The translations under genes and the position numbers were made by a program. From contig JAGYMP010000055.1 in assembly GCA_018400565.1 (NCBI GenBank), positions 1 to 28,861 of the forward strand: a DNA stretch of 28,861 bases. The letters run 5' to 3'. Below, piece by piece: positions 1-8,348 of the stretch. The notes beneath the pieces are model-generated. The model saw only the letters and a program-made list of their open reading frames with translations. It was not told where the DNA came from and did not search any database. The stretch is from Bacilli bacterium. Its GTDB lineage: Bacteria; Bacillota_I; Bacilli_A; Izemoplasmatales; Hujiaoplasmataceae. How positions within the stretch are numbered: position 1 is the first letter of the stretch; the number at the start of each line of letters is the position of its first letter.

Positions 1-66
<66 letters not shown>

Positions 67-93
67 ATACCTACACTTTTCAGTGCGATAAAT

Positions 94-122
94 ATTTTAC
101 TATCTTATCCCGTTTTTGTCAA
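94..122 (-). promoter_or_regulatory. Promoter of tRNA-Ile
   Basis: Minus strand: TTGACA (122-117), a 17-base spacer, TAAAAT (99-94). The -10 box ends 28 bases before the first base of the mature tRNA. This is a near-consensus sigma-A promoter. Confidence 0.75.
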
Positions 123-206
123 TTGAAATTTACCGTGTGACGGAAATTTCCTTGATAAACGGGCATAATCGCACAAAAAGGCTTGATGTCCCACACATCT
201 TTATCC

Positions 207-235
207 ATTATAACGGAAAACCATGTCTTTTTCAA
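207..235 (-). promoter_or_regulatory. Second, upstream promoter toward tRNA-Ile
   Basis: Minus strand: TTGAAA (235-230), a 17-base spacer, TATAAT (212-207). No protein gene follows before the tRNA, so it probably forms a tandem pair with the promoter at 94-122, as is common for stable RNA operons. The rest of 67-262 holds nothing else I can identify. Confidence 0.55.
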
Positions 236-262
236 ATGTTTTCAACGAAAAGGTGAAAAAGA

Positions 263-544
263 TTAAGGGGCGGGGTATTTGACATTGTTTTTCTTCAGTT
301 TCTCGTAAATGATCTTTTCGGGATCCAAGCCCAGATCGCGGCTCATCGCCAATGCATAGATAAGCACGTCAGCCAACTCTTCTTTGACATTTTCCAGGTC
401 CGGTTTCACATCCGGCCACTGGAAATTCTCAAGCAATTCGGCAGCCTCGATGATGATTGATTTCGCCAAAGCATCCGGGGTGTCATGATGCTTCCAACCC
501 CGTTCGTCCCGAAACTTCAATATGTCTTTCAATAATTTTTCCAC
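263..544 (-). CDS. MazG-like nucleotide pyrophosphohydrolase
   Basis: A 93-residue protein of the all-alpha NTP pyrophosphatase superfamily, close to the small dCTPase/MazG-like group. These enzymes hydrolyse (d)NTPs to NMP and pyrophosphate and clean the nucleotide pool; the exact substrate cannot be told from sequence. The metal-binding signature is visible as E33-x-x-E36 and E56-x-x-D59 (EELADVLIYALAMSRDLGL), followed by the conserved end NNVKYP. The start is GTG at 544 with GGAGG seven bases upstream. It lies two bases after the DUF951 gene and is the last gene of the mnmG-to-parB block. No terminator with a clear U-run follows. Confidence 0.85.
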   Translation of the reverse strand: MEKLLKDILKFRDERGWKHHDTPDALAKSIIIEAAELLENFQWPDVKPDLENVKEELADVLIYALAMSRDLGLDPEKIIYEKLKKNNVKYPAP

Positions 545-546
545 GG

Positions 547-744
547 TTATTCCTCCACCACGTGTTTGATGCGCTTTTTTAACTTCACACGGTCAATCAT
601 CACGATGCGTCCGCATCCCTCGCATTTGATTTTGCAATCGGCGCCGTAACGGATGACTTTCCAAAACTTCGAACCACACGGTTTCGCATGCGGTTTTTTC
701 ATCTCAAGCAGACTTCCGAGTTGGAAACGCATATCATTGACCAT
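547..744 (-). CDS. DUF951 family protein (YyzM-like)
   Basis: A small basic protein of about 65 residues with three cysteines, in the pattern C-G-S-K-x-W and C-E-G-C-G-R. This matches DUF951, a family of unknown function found beside parB or ychF in Bacillota (B. subtilis YyzM). The Cys/His content suggests metal binding, which is inference. I place the start at ATG 744, ten bases after GAGGAG; GTG at 747 or 753 are in-frame alternatives. The start overlaps the end of parB, so the two are probably translationally coupled. Confidence 0.85.
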   Translation of the reverse strand: MVNDMRFQLGSLLEMKKPHAKPCGSKFWKVIRYGADCKIKCEGCGRIVMIDRVKLKKRIKHVVEE

Positions 745-1600
745 CACCTTCACGCTCCTCTTGCAAAAGCCGTTGCAATGTGTCGATGTCTTCTTTTGCT
801 GAAAGCGAGAACACGATGCGTCCGCCCGTGGCTCTCACCTTACCGGAAGGAAACCGTTTCTTGATGACGTTGTTCAACGCTTTGAAATCGACATCGTCTT
901 TGATCGAATGTTGGTTGCGTTCGATTTTCTTTTTCTTCTCTTCTTTTTTGACCATGTCCTCAATCTGTCGCACCGTCAACTGGTTATCGACGATCTTTTT
1001 TGCGATCGTGCGGATTCGTTCGGTGTTCTTCAGTTTGCTTAAGGCACGCGCATGACCCATCGAAATCTGATTTTTGCCGATTTGGATGAGCACGTCTTCG
1101 GGCAATGACAAAATGCCTAAGGCATTGGACACATAGGAGCGGCTCTTGCCGATCTTCTGTGCGAGTTCCATGTGTGTCAGTTTCAAAGAATCAATGGCAT
1201 TTTGATAAGCTTCGGCTTCTTCGACGATCGTGAGATCATCGCGTTGGATATTTTCAAGCAGCGCAAGTTCGGCCAAAAAGCGGTCATTGTAATCACGGAT
1301 GATCGCCGGGATTGTCTTGAAACCGGCTAGTTTCGAGGCTTTGACACGCCGCTCGCCTGCCACGAGCATGTGCCCGTCGGCAATCTTTTTGACGATGATC
1401 GGCTGCAACACGCCGTTTTCCTGGATCGAATCAGCTAATTCCCGGAGTGTCTTCGGATCGAAATGTTTTCTCGGCTGATGCGGATTCGGTTTGATTTTTT
1501 CAAGATCGATGTCAATGACTTCTTCTTTGTCGAGATCCTTGATCTCGTTTTCATCCAACAAGTCACGCAGACTGCGTTTCAGTTTTTCTTCGTTTGCCAT
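734..1600 (-). CDS. parB: Chromosome partitioning protein ParB (Spo0J)
   Basis: A 288-residue CTP-dependent DNA clamp that loads at parS sites and, with ParA, organises and segregates the origin region. It shows the family motifs in order: NPHQPRKHFD near residue 38, GERR in the CTP-binding domain near 81-84, ENIQRDDL near 115, then a helix-turn-helix (THMELAQKIGKSRSYVSNAL) for parS recognition and a C-terminal dimerisation region after about 230. Length is normal for Bacillota. The ATG at 1600 lies inside the 3' end of parA, with AAGGAGG about 12 bases upstream; such overlap is usual for parAB. Only weak parS-like sequences are seen in this window. Confidence 0.97.
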   Translation of the reverse strand: MANEEKLKRSLRDLLDENEIKDLDKEEVIDIDLEKIKPNPHQPRKHFDPKTLRELADSIQENGVLQPIIVKKIADGHMLVAGERRVKASKLAGFKTIPAIIRDYNDRFLAELALLENIQRDDLTIVEEAEAYQNAIDSLKLTHMELAQKIGKSRSYVSNALGILSLPEDVLIQIGKNQISMGHARALSKLKNTERIRTIAKKIVDNQLTVRQIEDMVKKEEKKKKIERNQHSIKDDVDFKALNNVIKKRFPSGKVRATGGRIVFSLSAKEDIDTLQRLLQEEREGDGQ

Positions 1601-2366
1601 TGCGTCGTTCGACCTCCTTGGCCAGTTTCTTATACGATATCGCCGATCGGCTGCGCGGGGAAAACTCGGTCACGGGCATTCCGTAAAACGTCGCGTTCGA
1701 ACAACTGATGTTCCTGGGGATGATCGTTTTGAAGACTTTTTCCCCGAAATAGGTCTTGATCTCGTTGACGATCTGAAACCCGGAATTCACGCGGCGATCG
1801 AGCATCGTGAGAAGCACGCCGAAGATTGTCAGGGTTTCTTTGTTATGTTTTTTCTTTGTCTGAACCACGCGAATCGTGTTTAAGAGTTGCGTCAATCCAT
1901 CCATGGCCAAAAATTCACACTGCACGGGGATGATCACGGCATCGGAAGCCATGAGCGCGTTCGTGGTGATGTAACCCAAAGACGGCGGACAGTCAATCAA
2001 CACATAATCATACTTATCTTTCAGATCTTCTAATTTCGTGTGCAGCAAAAAATCGCGGTTGGAGTTGAGGATGATCTTTTCCTCGACCCCTTCGACCGTC
2101 GCTTTCGCCGGCAACACGTCAATGCGCGGATCGTCTGTGTTGATCACGGCATCTTCCGTGGGTGTGTCATCAACCATGATGTCAAACACGCTCTTGTTGA
2201 AACTCCCCCGGTCAACGCCCATGCACGATGTGGCATTGGCCTGGTAATCCAAGTCGATGAGCAACACCTTTCTTTTGATCTGGGAGAGTGAGCTCGCGAG
2301 ATTGACGGCAGTTGTCGTTTTGCCGACGCCGCCTTTTTGGTTTGCGATTGATAAAACCATGGTCAT
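1563..2366 (-). CDS. parA: Chromosome partitioning ATPase ParA (Soj)
   Basis: A 267-residue ParA/MinD-type ATPase. It has the deviant Walker A motif KGGVGKTTT at residues 11-19 with the signature lysine, LLIDLDYQANAT (Walker A') near 35-46, and LIDCPPSLG (Walker B) near 123. ATP-driven dimerisation on DNA and ParB-stimulated hydrolysis move or condense the origin; in B. subtilis Soj also regulates DnaA. The ATG at 2366 overlaps the TGA of the preceding membrane-protein gene by four bases, and parB starts inside its 3' end, so the three are co-translated. Confidence 0.97.
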   Translation of the reverse strand: MTMVLSIANQKGGVGKTTTAVNLASSLSQIKRKVLLIDLDYQANATSCMGVDRGSFNKSVFDIMVDDTPTEDAVINTDDPRIDVLPAKATVEGVEEKIILNSNRDFLLHTKLEDLKDKYDYVLIDCPPSLGYITTNALMASDAVIIPVQCEFLAMDGLTQLLNTIRVVQTKKKHNKETLTIFGVLLTMLDRRVNSGFQIVNEIKTYFGEKVFKTIIPRNISCSNATFYGMPVTEFSPRSRSAISYKKLAKEVERRNGKRRKTETQSA

Positions 2367-3568
2367 AACCGTTCCTCTCCATCTCCGTTATGGATCAAAA
2401 ATTTTTCAAACAATGTTTTGTTTTCCTGATAAAACCGTCTCTGTTCGGATGTGAGAAATTCGTGCATCTTGTCCGATGAGAAAAATGCGTCGAGTGTCTC
2501 CTCGTCAATCACCCTGCCGATTTGTTCCCAGCGGTCCTTGCGGGTCGGTTCGTTCACGAGGTACTGATACAGCATCGTGAGTCCGATCAGACGCTCAACC
2601 TGCGATGCGAACAAATCATTCAGCTTATAGGTGTAACGATTTTCACGGTAATCCTCCGTGTCCACGAATTCCGAATAAAAATTGAGCACGATGGAATACA
2701 TGTCCGTCCGGCGGTTGAGCAGATATTTGTCAAGCCGGTGGGCGACTTTTTTCATCGCCGTGCTGATTTCTTCGTTTTCCAATATGTTGTCAAGTCCGCG
2801 TTCATGGATATAGGTAAACAAATCCAACACGTGGACAATGTCACTGCCGTGTTTTTGATATTGCTCGGCGATGAACACACTGATTTCATCCGTCGCCTTC
2901 TGAAATGACAGATTCTCATAAATCAACGGTTCGTGTTCTTCGCGCCGGTCACGGTCGTCGTAGGTGAGAATGGTTTCCTGGTAATGCTCGATGATATGGT
3001 TGAGACGGACCCAGTCATAATTAAGATCGGTGTATAATTTCTCGTTGTAGATGATTTGCAATAAAAAGATAAGGTAAAACACGACAAGCACGGCGATATA
3101 AACATAAAGGGCCCCGGGCATCACCTCAGTGGGAGCCAGTTGATCGACGTGTGTGATCGTGTAATAGATGCCATAACCCAAAAGTGCCAGACCATAAACC
3201 AGATAGGAAAACAGTTCCTGATAAAATATCAGGATCGTCAAGGATATATAGATGAACAAATAAGCATAAAAACTGGTCGTGCCCACCGTGTAAAAAATCG
3301 TCACGGCGATGGCATACATGATACTGACCTGGATGGATGCATAAATCCGGTTGAAATGAATCATCACGACGATGATGCCATAAATCACAGCCAAAGAAAT
3401 CAAGACCGCGAGTTTCATCCGGAACGTATAATCAAGAAAAAACGAAAACGGGATTGTGAGCGACGTAATGATCAATAATAACGCCATCACCAATGTCACT
3501 TTAATTTTACGAACTTCGCTCATCGGCAGAAATTCGGTGTTCATCAGGCGGGAGATAAATTCCTTCAT
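2363..3568 (-). CDS. Six-TM membrane protein with C-terminal cytoplasmic domain, unknown function (second of a tandem pair)
   Basis: 401 residues. About six hydrophobic helices occupy residues 22-173 (roughly 22-42, 52-71, 77-95, 98-116, 118-138, 152-173), followed by about 230 residues of soluble, charged, alpha-helical sequence. I do not recognise a named family. The gene upstream is also 401 residues with the same six-TM plus helical tail layout, and their C-termini align weakly (VIDEETLDAFF here, LSDEEIHDFLV there), suggesting an old duplication. In the upstream copy the soluble part resembles a degenerate HD-GYP fold; here the likeness is much weaker. Joined by ATGA overlaps to the upstream copy and to parA, so expression is coupled to the partition genes. 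Confidence 0.8.
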   Translation of the reverse strand: MKEFISRLMNTEFLPMSEVRKIKVTLVMALLLIITSLTIPFSFFLDYTFRMKLAVLISLAVIYGIIVVMIHFNRIYASIQVSIMYAIAVTIFYTVGTTSFYAYLFIYISLTILIFYQELFSYLVYGLALLGYGIYYTITHVDQLAPTEVMPGALYVYIAVLVVFYLIFLLQIIYNEKLYTDLNYDWVRLNHIIEHYQETILTYDDRDRREEHEPLIYENLSFQKATDEISVFIAEQYQKHGSDIVHVLDLFTYIHERGLDNILENEEISTAMKKVAHRLDKYLLNRRTDMYSIVLNFYSEFVDTEDYRENRYTYKLNDLFASQVERLIGLTMLYQYLVNEPTRKDRWEQIGRVIDEETLDAFFSSDKMHEFLTSEQRRFYQENKTLFEKFLIHNGDGEERL

Positions 3569-4770
3569 GCGTTCCCACCTTCTCCGTATGCTTCCTCGAT
3601 GATCGCCTCAAAAACATCGTGGTCGTGTTCATAGACTTTCATGACACGGCGGTCGACGAGATAATAAAAATCGGTATTAACCAAAAAATCATGGATTTCT
3701 TCATCGGAAAGCGGCCGGATCACATTCGATCCTTTCCTGAGCAATGCGTAAAAGATCGCAAATGCGACGACCTTCGTCTCAAAACTGTCGTTTTGATGTT
3801 GCAGGGTTTTGTAGTATGTCTCAGAAAAGATTTCCCTTTTCTTGACATCCACATCAACCGTATGGGCAATCTTTAAGGCGATTTTTCTTAATTTCGTGTT
3901 TTTCCCGATCAAAAGATCCTGGAGTCTGTTCCATTCCTTTTCTGTGAGATCGGGGTGCTTCTCTTTGGCATCCTGAAAGGATTCCGCTTTTTCCAAATCC
4001 TTCAACAACGCCAGCTTCTCTTCGAAGGGATTCTCAATATCAATGCTCTTTGCGAACACAGCCAACATCTCGTTCGCTTTTTCGTAATACATTTCAAGGT
4101 TGAGGACCCTGTGTTCGTTCACGTATTTCTTTCCCGTTTGCATCAACAAATCCAGATGTCTGAATTCCAGTTCATTCTGCAGGGCGATCTGATTATAGAA
4201 AAACCGTTTTTGCTTGGCGATGATAAACGAGGAGCCCGTCAACATCAACACGAACACGATGAAGAAAAACACCATTCCGAGCACCGATTCGAGCGAACCG
4301 TCAATCAAATGGAGGTATTCCGGGAAACCGATGATGATCATCGTCAGCGTGAAGATCATGTAAAGGTTGCTGACGAGAAGGACTTTGATGTCCTGGTAGA
4401 CCGCGCAGATCGCATAAGCCAAAAACAAAAGTGGTATCGATGCGGGCGCCTGAAACATGAAAATCATCGCCACGGAAATCGAAAACACGCCCAATGTCGT
4501 GATGTGTTTGTTGATTTCATAAAATTGCGGCGATTCTTTGCCGTATGCAAGACTGGCGATGTTCATGCCCAATACGACAAAAAAACCGATCATCAGCTTG
4601 AGAATCCACATCCCCGGATATCCCGCCAACAAAAGATAAAGGCCGGAAAACAACATATACGACGCAAGCGCAACCAACACCAAATGGTTTTTGGTGCGCA
4701 AATGTTTGATTTCCAAAAAATCACGGTAATCCTTGGCTTCCGCGAATGCATAACTTTTTTTTGCAGGCAA
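3565..4770 (-). CDS. Six-TM membrane protein with degenerate HD-GYP-like domain, unknown function (first of a tandem pair)
   Basis: 401 residues. Hydrophobic helices lie at about 30-50, 54-75, 90-107, 110-130, 132-150 and 162-185. The soluble part from about 200 follows the order of an HD-GYP phosphodiesterase domain: EKANEMLAVFAKSIDIEN (229-246) like the helix before the HD motif, ALLKDLEK (254-261) where active enzymes have ALLHDIGK, DLTEKEWNRLQ (274-284) like LTEEEW, and AFAIFYALL...LSDEEI (336-359) like AVADVYDAL...LS.EEA. The metal-binding histidine is replaced by K257 and no GYP motif is seen, so it would be inactive. This comparison is by eye. Encoded 12 bases after rsmG; its TGA overlaps the next start. 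Confidence 0.8.
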   Translation of the reverse strand: MPAKKSYAFAEAKDYRDFLEIKHLRTKNHLVLVALASYMLFSGLYLLLAGYPGMWILKLMIGFFVVLGMNIASLAYGKESPQFYEINKHITTLGVFSISVAMIFMFQAPASIPLLFLAYAICAVYQDIKVLLVSNLYMIFTLTMIIIGFPEYLHLIDGSLESVLGMVFFFIVFVLMLTGSSFIIAKQKRFFYNQIALQNELEFRHLDLLMQTGKKYVNEHRVLNLEMYYEKANEMLAVFAKSIDIENPFEEKLALLKDLEKAESFQDAKEKHPDLTEKEWNRLQDLLIGKNTKLRKIALKIAHTVDVDVKKREIFSETYYKTLQHQNDSFETKVVAFAIFYALLRKGSNVIRPLSDEEIHDFLVNTDFYYLVDRRVMKVYEHDHDVFEAIIEEAYGEGGNA

Positions 4771-4782
4771 CTTTCACACCCC

Positions 4783-5472
4783 CTAAAGAGGTTCTTTTTT
4801 TATTTTCCCATACCGCCTCGGATACATGGGCGGCGATAGTTTATGTTTTTCGATGATCACCAACACATGGTCGATGACATTATCATAATGATAAGGGAAT
4901 ATCTGTTTGACTTCCCCGCCCAATACATCGATGGCCTTTTTGGCCTGTTCGATTTCTTCGTCCGATCCGGCGGATTTCATGGCGATGAACAACCCGCCTT
5001 TTTTCAACCAAGGCATAGTTATTTCGGCCAAAATATTGAGTGATGCGACGCCCCGCGCCGTCACGATGTCATAGGATGCATAGCGGTTTAGATCCTCCGC
5101 ACGTCCGCGGATGATCGTCACATCATCCATGCCGAGTTGATCGACCAGCCTATTCAAAAATCTCACACGTTTCAGACGGCTTTCAACAATCGTCAGTTTT
5201 AGTGAAGGCTCGACGATCTTCAGCGGGATGCCGGGGAACCCGGCTCCCGATCCGACGTCCAACAACGATTGATCATTCAAATCCGTCACAGACGCGATGG
5301 AAAGCGAATCGAAAAAATGCCGGATATAGACATCCTCTCTGCCTTCGATCGCCGTCAGGTTCATCTTCTTGTTTTCGCTGGCGAGATATGCATGATACTC
5401 CTCAAAGAGTTGGTTTTGTCCATCGGTCAGTTGTATGTCAAATGTGGATGATAACAATGCATTGAAATCCAT
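4783..5472 (-). CDS. rsmG: 16S rRNA (guanine527-N7)-methyltransferase RsmG
   Basis: SAM-dependent methyltransferase of 229 residues that makes m7G527 in 16S rRNA; loss gives low-level streptomycin resistance in other bacteria. The Rossmann SAM site is LLDVGSGAGFPGIPLKIV, followed by the acidic ribose-binding turn TIVESRLKRVRFLNRL and RGRAED. I choose ATG 5472 (MDFNALLSST) because GAGG sits seven bases upstream; ATG 5478 is too close to that site and ATG 5490 has none. It follows mnmG by about 73 bases, the classic gidA-gidB order near the origin. Confidence 0.96.
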   Translation of the reverse strand: MDFNALLSSTFDIQLTDGQNQLFEEYHAYLASENKKMNLTAIEGREDVYIRHFFDSLSIASVTDLNDQSLLDVGSGAGFPGIPLKIVEPSLKLTIVESRLKRVRFLNRLVDQLGMDDVTIIRGRAEDLNRYASYDIVTARGVASLNILAEITMPWLKKGGLFIAMKSAGSDEEIEQAKKAIDVLGGEVKQIFPYHYDNVIDHVLVIIEKHKLSPPMYPRRYGKIKKEPL

Positions 5473-5493
5473 CTTCATGCCTCTTTTCATTTT

Positions 5494-5521
5494 ATCATAT
5501 CTCAGATAAAAATCGTATCAA
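5494..5521 (-). promoter_or_regulatory. Possible promoter between mnmG and rsmG
   Basis: Minus strand: TTGATA (5521-5516), 16-base spacer, TATGAT (5499-5494). Transcription would start only a few bases before the rsmG ribosome site, so this may be weak or a chance match. Confidence 0.3.
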
Positions 5522-5545
5522 ATCCCATAAACTCATCAAGGTGTG

Positions 5546-7408
5546 TTATCTCAGATTGTTCTTTTTGAGATGAACCAGCACCATCTGGACATCGGACGGA
5601 TTGACACCGCTGATGCGCATCGCCTGCCCAATCGTCAACGGACGGACCTCGCTTAATTTCTGGCGTGCCTCATTGGCGATATTATCGACCTTGTCATAAT
5701 CGAGATCGGCGGGCAGTCTGATCGCTTCGTCTTTTTTCATCTTTTTGGCGTTCTTGAGGGCCTTCTTGATGTAACCCTGATAAGTCGCCTGGATTTTTAT
5801 CTGTTCGCTGATGGCATCGGGTAAAACCGGTTCTTCACCGATTAACCGCAAAGCGTATGAATAAGCGATTTTCGGGCGTTTCAAAAGACCATGTAAGCTG
5901 GTCTTTTTCTTAAGCGGCGCATAGCCGTCATTCTCCAAGCGGGCGTTCACCTTTTCGGTCGGTGTGACATATGTGTTTTTAAGCCGCTTTGTTTCAGCTT
6001 TGATTGTCGTCTGTTTTTCTTTGAAGGCTTCATACATGTGATCCTCAAGCAAACCGATTGCATGTCCTTTGTCCATGAGTCTCTTATCAGCGTTGTCATG
6101 ACGCAAAAGCAACCGGAACTCCGCCCGTGATGTCAGCATCCGGTAAGGTTCCTTCGTCCCTTTGGTAATCAGATCATCAATCAACACGCCGATGTAAGCC
6201 TCATCACGCCTTAGCACAAGAGGCTCTTTCTTATCCAGCGCCCTTGCGGCATTGATGCCGGCGATCAGGCCCTGGGCGGCGGCTTCTTCGTAGCCGCTCG
6301 TTCCGTTGACCTGTCCGGCAAGATAAAGGCCTTCCGTGATTTTGCTTTCAAGCGAGGGCCAGAGTTGCCTGGGATCGATCGCATCGTATTCGATGGCATA
6401 CGCATATTTCGCAATGACCGCATTTTTAAATCCGGGGAGTGAATGAACCATGTCTTTTTGGACATCCCTGGGCATCGATGATGAAAAACCCTGTAAATAA
6501 AGTTCGTCGATTTCCGCACTTTCCGGCTCGATGAACAACTGATGGCGTTTCTTGTCGGAAAACCGGACCAACTTGTCCTCAAAGGACGGACAATACCTTG
6601 GACCGACACCCTCGACCTGACCGCCGTACATCGCAGAATCCTGCAAATGGTCCAAAACAATCTCGTGTGTGTTTTGATCTGTATGGATCAAATAACACGG
6701 CCATTCTTTATCGAGCACCCGCAAATGTGTAGGGTCGTGGCTGAAATGATAAATGAATCCGTCCCCGGGACTGAGTTTCATCTTGGAAAAATCAACCGAT
6801 TCGGTTTTGATGCGGGGTGGTGTGCCTGTTTTAAGCCGCATCGTCTTAAATCCGAAAGCACGCAACCTCGCACTGATCCCGTGCGATGGCTTTTGTTTGT
6901 CGGGCCCTTCATGGATGACCTCGTGACCAATCAAAACCTTCGCTTCCATGAATGTCCCTGTCGATAAAATAACCTTTTTTGCGTGATAAACCGTCTTATC
7001 TTTGGTACGGACGCCGGTGATTATGCCGTCCGTTTCCAATAAATCGCAGGCATAGATCTCAAGAAGGTCGAGATTATCCGTGCTTTTAAGTGTCTGAAGC
7101 ATCGTTTTTGAATAAAGACGTTTGTCCGATTGCGCCCGAAGAGCCCATACCGCCGGCCCTTTGGATTTGTTGAGCATCTTCATCTGCAGGCACGTCTTAT
7201 CGGCGACTTTTGCCATTTCGCCGCCCAGTGTGTCAATCTCCCTCACCAGTGTGCCCTTGGCGGGACCGCCGATTGAAGGATTGCACGGCATGGATGCGAC
7301 CATGTCGAAATTCCCCGTGATTAATAGTGTCTGTTTGCCGAGCCGCGCAGCAGCCAATGCGGCCTCACATCCCGCATGTCCCCCGCCGACGACAATGATA
7401 TCGATCAT
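5546..7408 (-). CDS. mnmG: tRNA uridine-5-carboxymethylaminomethyl modification enzyme MnmG (GidA)
   Basis: FAD-dependent enzyme which, with the GTPase MnmE, builds the cmnm5 group on wobble U34 of several tRNAs. The dinucleotide-binding motif GGGHAGCEAA starts at about residue 8. Other family marks are SMPCNPSIGGPAKG, GPRYCPSFEDK, and GYEEAAAQGLIAGINAA. The C-terminal helical MnmE/tRNA-binding domain ends in GVNPSDVQMVLVHLKK. The start is ATG 7408 (MIDIIVVGGG), nine bases after GAGG; an in-frame ATG at 7417 and TTG at 7423 are poorer. That gives 620 residues, normal for the family. The start lies directly after, and slightly overlapping, the stop of the HAD phosphatase gene. mnmE is not in the window. 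Confidence 0.98.
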   Translation of the reverse strand: MIDIIVVGGGHAGCEAALAAARLGKQTLLITGNFDMVASMPCNPSIGGPAKGTLVREIDTLGGEMAKVADKTCLQMKMLNKSKGPAVWALRAQSDKRLYSKTMLQTLKSTDNLDLLEIYACDLLETDGIITGVRTKDKTVYHAKKVILSTGTFMEAKVLIGHEVIHEGPDKQKPSHGISARLRAFGFKTMRLKTGTPPRIKTESVDFSKMKLSPGDGFIYHFSHDPTHLRVLDKEWPCYLIHTDQNTHEIVLDHLQDSAMYGGQVEGVGPRYCPSFEDKLVRFSDKKRHQLFIEPESAEIDELYLQGFSSSMPRDVQKDMVHSLPGFKNAVIAKYAYAIEYDAIDPRQLWPSLESKITEGLYLAGQVNGTSGYEEAAAQGLIAGINAARALDKKEPLVLRRDEAYIGVLIDDLITKGTKEPYRMLTSRAEFRLLLRHDNADKRLMDKGHAIGLLEDHMYEAFKEKQTTIKAETKRLKNTYVTPTEKVNARLENDGYAPLKKKTSLHGLLKRPKIAYSYALRLIGEEPVLPDAISEQIKIQATYQGYIKKALKNAKKMKKDEAIRLPADLDYDKVDNIANEARQKLSEVRPLTIGQAMRISGVNPSDVQMVLVHLKKNNLR

Positions 7409-7409
7409 A

Positions 7410-8180
7410 TCAATCATCCTCAATCAAATGAAAATGTTTGAGCGCTTTGGAAACCCCTTGTTGGTCCACCGCGTCAGTCACATAATCGGCGGCTTCTTTC
7501 ACAGGGTCGAACGCATTGCCCATCGCAATACCCGTGTGGGCCGCTTTTAACATCTCAATGTCATTATGCCCGTCACCGAGCGCAAAGACTTCGTCCTTCG
7601 GATAATCAAGATGCTCCACGAGCCATTCCATCCCGTCGGCCTTAAGACGTCCGGCGGGATTGACGTCATATCCGTATTTGTTGGAGCGGTTGAACGTAAG
7701 CTCCGGAAATTCGCCTTTTAAGGTTTCGATGTGTTCATCGGAAAAGACCACCATGGCCAACACATCGGATTGTTTATGATAATCGCGGTTGACCTCTGGA
7801 TATTCGATCTCAAAGACATCGGAAAATTTATGGACAAGATCGGTGTCTTTTCGATAAGCGACATAATTGGAAATACCTTCCAGCGTCACATCGAATTTGA
7901 GTTCATCCGCGCGGTCAAGAAAATGTTTCAAGACGTCTTTGTCAATCGGGTTGTTGCGCATGACCTCACCTTTATAACAAATATAACCGCCGTTGGCCGC
8001 AATGTATGATTCAATATGTAAAACCTTTTCGATCCCATACATGAGACGGGGGGTTCTCCCGGTCGCGATAATGGGAATATGGTTATTTTTTTTTAATGCT
8101 TCAATGGCGCCCAAAACATCATCGGTGGGTGTGCCGTGATAAAGCAGGGTACCGTCGAGATCCATAAATACAAGTGCCAT
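7410..8180 (-). CDS. Cof-type HAD-IIB family phosphatase
   Basis: 256 residues. HAD motif I is MDLDGT at 6-11 with nucleophile D7 and acid D9. Motif II is the threonine of IIATGRTPRL, and motif IV is GDGHNDIEML with its paired aspartates. The large insert between motifs II and III is the C2B cap of the Cof subfamily. These enzymes remove phosphate from sugar phosphates, FMN/PLP-like or other small metabolites; substrate cannot be assigned. The start at 8180 has AGGAGG upstream. The gene lies about 20 bases after the SRP RNA and may be reached by read-through from its promoter; it overlaps the start region of mnmG. Confidence 0.93.
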   Translation of the reverse strand: MALVFMDLDGTLLYHGTPTDDVLGAIEALKKNNHIPIIATGRTPRLMYGIEKVLHIESYIAANGGYICYKGEVMRNNPIDKDVLKHFLDRADELKFDVTLEGISNYVAYRKDTDLVHKFSDVFEIEYPEVNRDYHKQSDVLAMVVFSDEHIETLKGEFPELTFNRSNKYGYDVNPAGRLKADGMEWLVEHLDYPKDEVFALGDGHNDIEMLKAAHTGIAMGNAFDPVKEAADYVTDAVDQQGVSKALKHFHLIEDD

Positions 8181-8200
8181 CTGTATCCTCCTATGAAAAG

Positions 8201-8312
8201 AATCTCTTATGAAGCATCCCCACCCACACAGCTCCCGTGCTTAAGGCTGCTTCCGCCAAGACCTGACCTGTTTCGCAGGCAACTGTTGAGCGAGGATGCT
8301 TCATAAGAGATT
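8201..8312 (-). ncRNA. ffs: Signal recognition particle RNA, bacterial small type (4.5S/6S)
   Basis: On the minus strand the ends form a perfect 19-bp helix (8294-8312 with 8201-8219) closing a long hairpin. Near the tip is the conserved Ffh-binding core CAGGTCAGGTC ... GGAAGCAGCC, where E. coli has GGTCAGGTCCGGAAGGAAGCAGCC. The apical loop reads U-UGGC-G, a URRC-type tetraloop instead of GGAA. At about 112 nt the RNA lacks an Alu domain. Position just after tadA is common in Bacillota. No U-run terminator follows, so the 3' end may be made by processing. Confidence 0.9.
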
Positions 8313-8320
8313 ACGTAAGT

Positions 8321-8348
8321 ATTATAACACAAGCAATGAATAAATCAA
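8321..8348 (-). promoter_or_regulatory. Promoter of SRP RNA
   Basis: Minus strand: TTGATT (8348-8343), 16-base spacer, TATAAT (8326-8321), nine bases before the start of the SRP RNA helix. It overlaps the stop codon of tadA. Confidence 0.75.

Noticed and set aside
67..262. Replication origin or DnaA-box cluster near the tRNA
   Set aside because: Only isolated TTATCCAT-like words are present, without clustering or an AT-rich unwinding element; dnaA is not in the window.
3955..4839. 294-residue plus-strand open frame opposite the six-TM protein gene
   Set aside because: It lies fully antisense to a well-formed gene with ribosome site and operon overlaps; its translation is rich in His, Gln and Arg as expected from a complementary frame.
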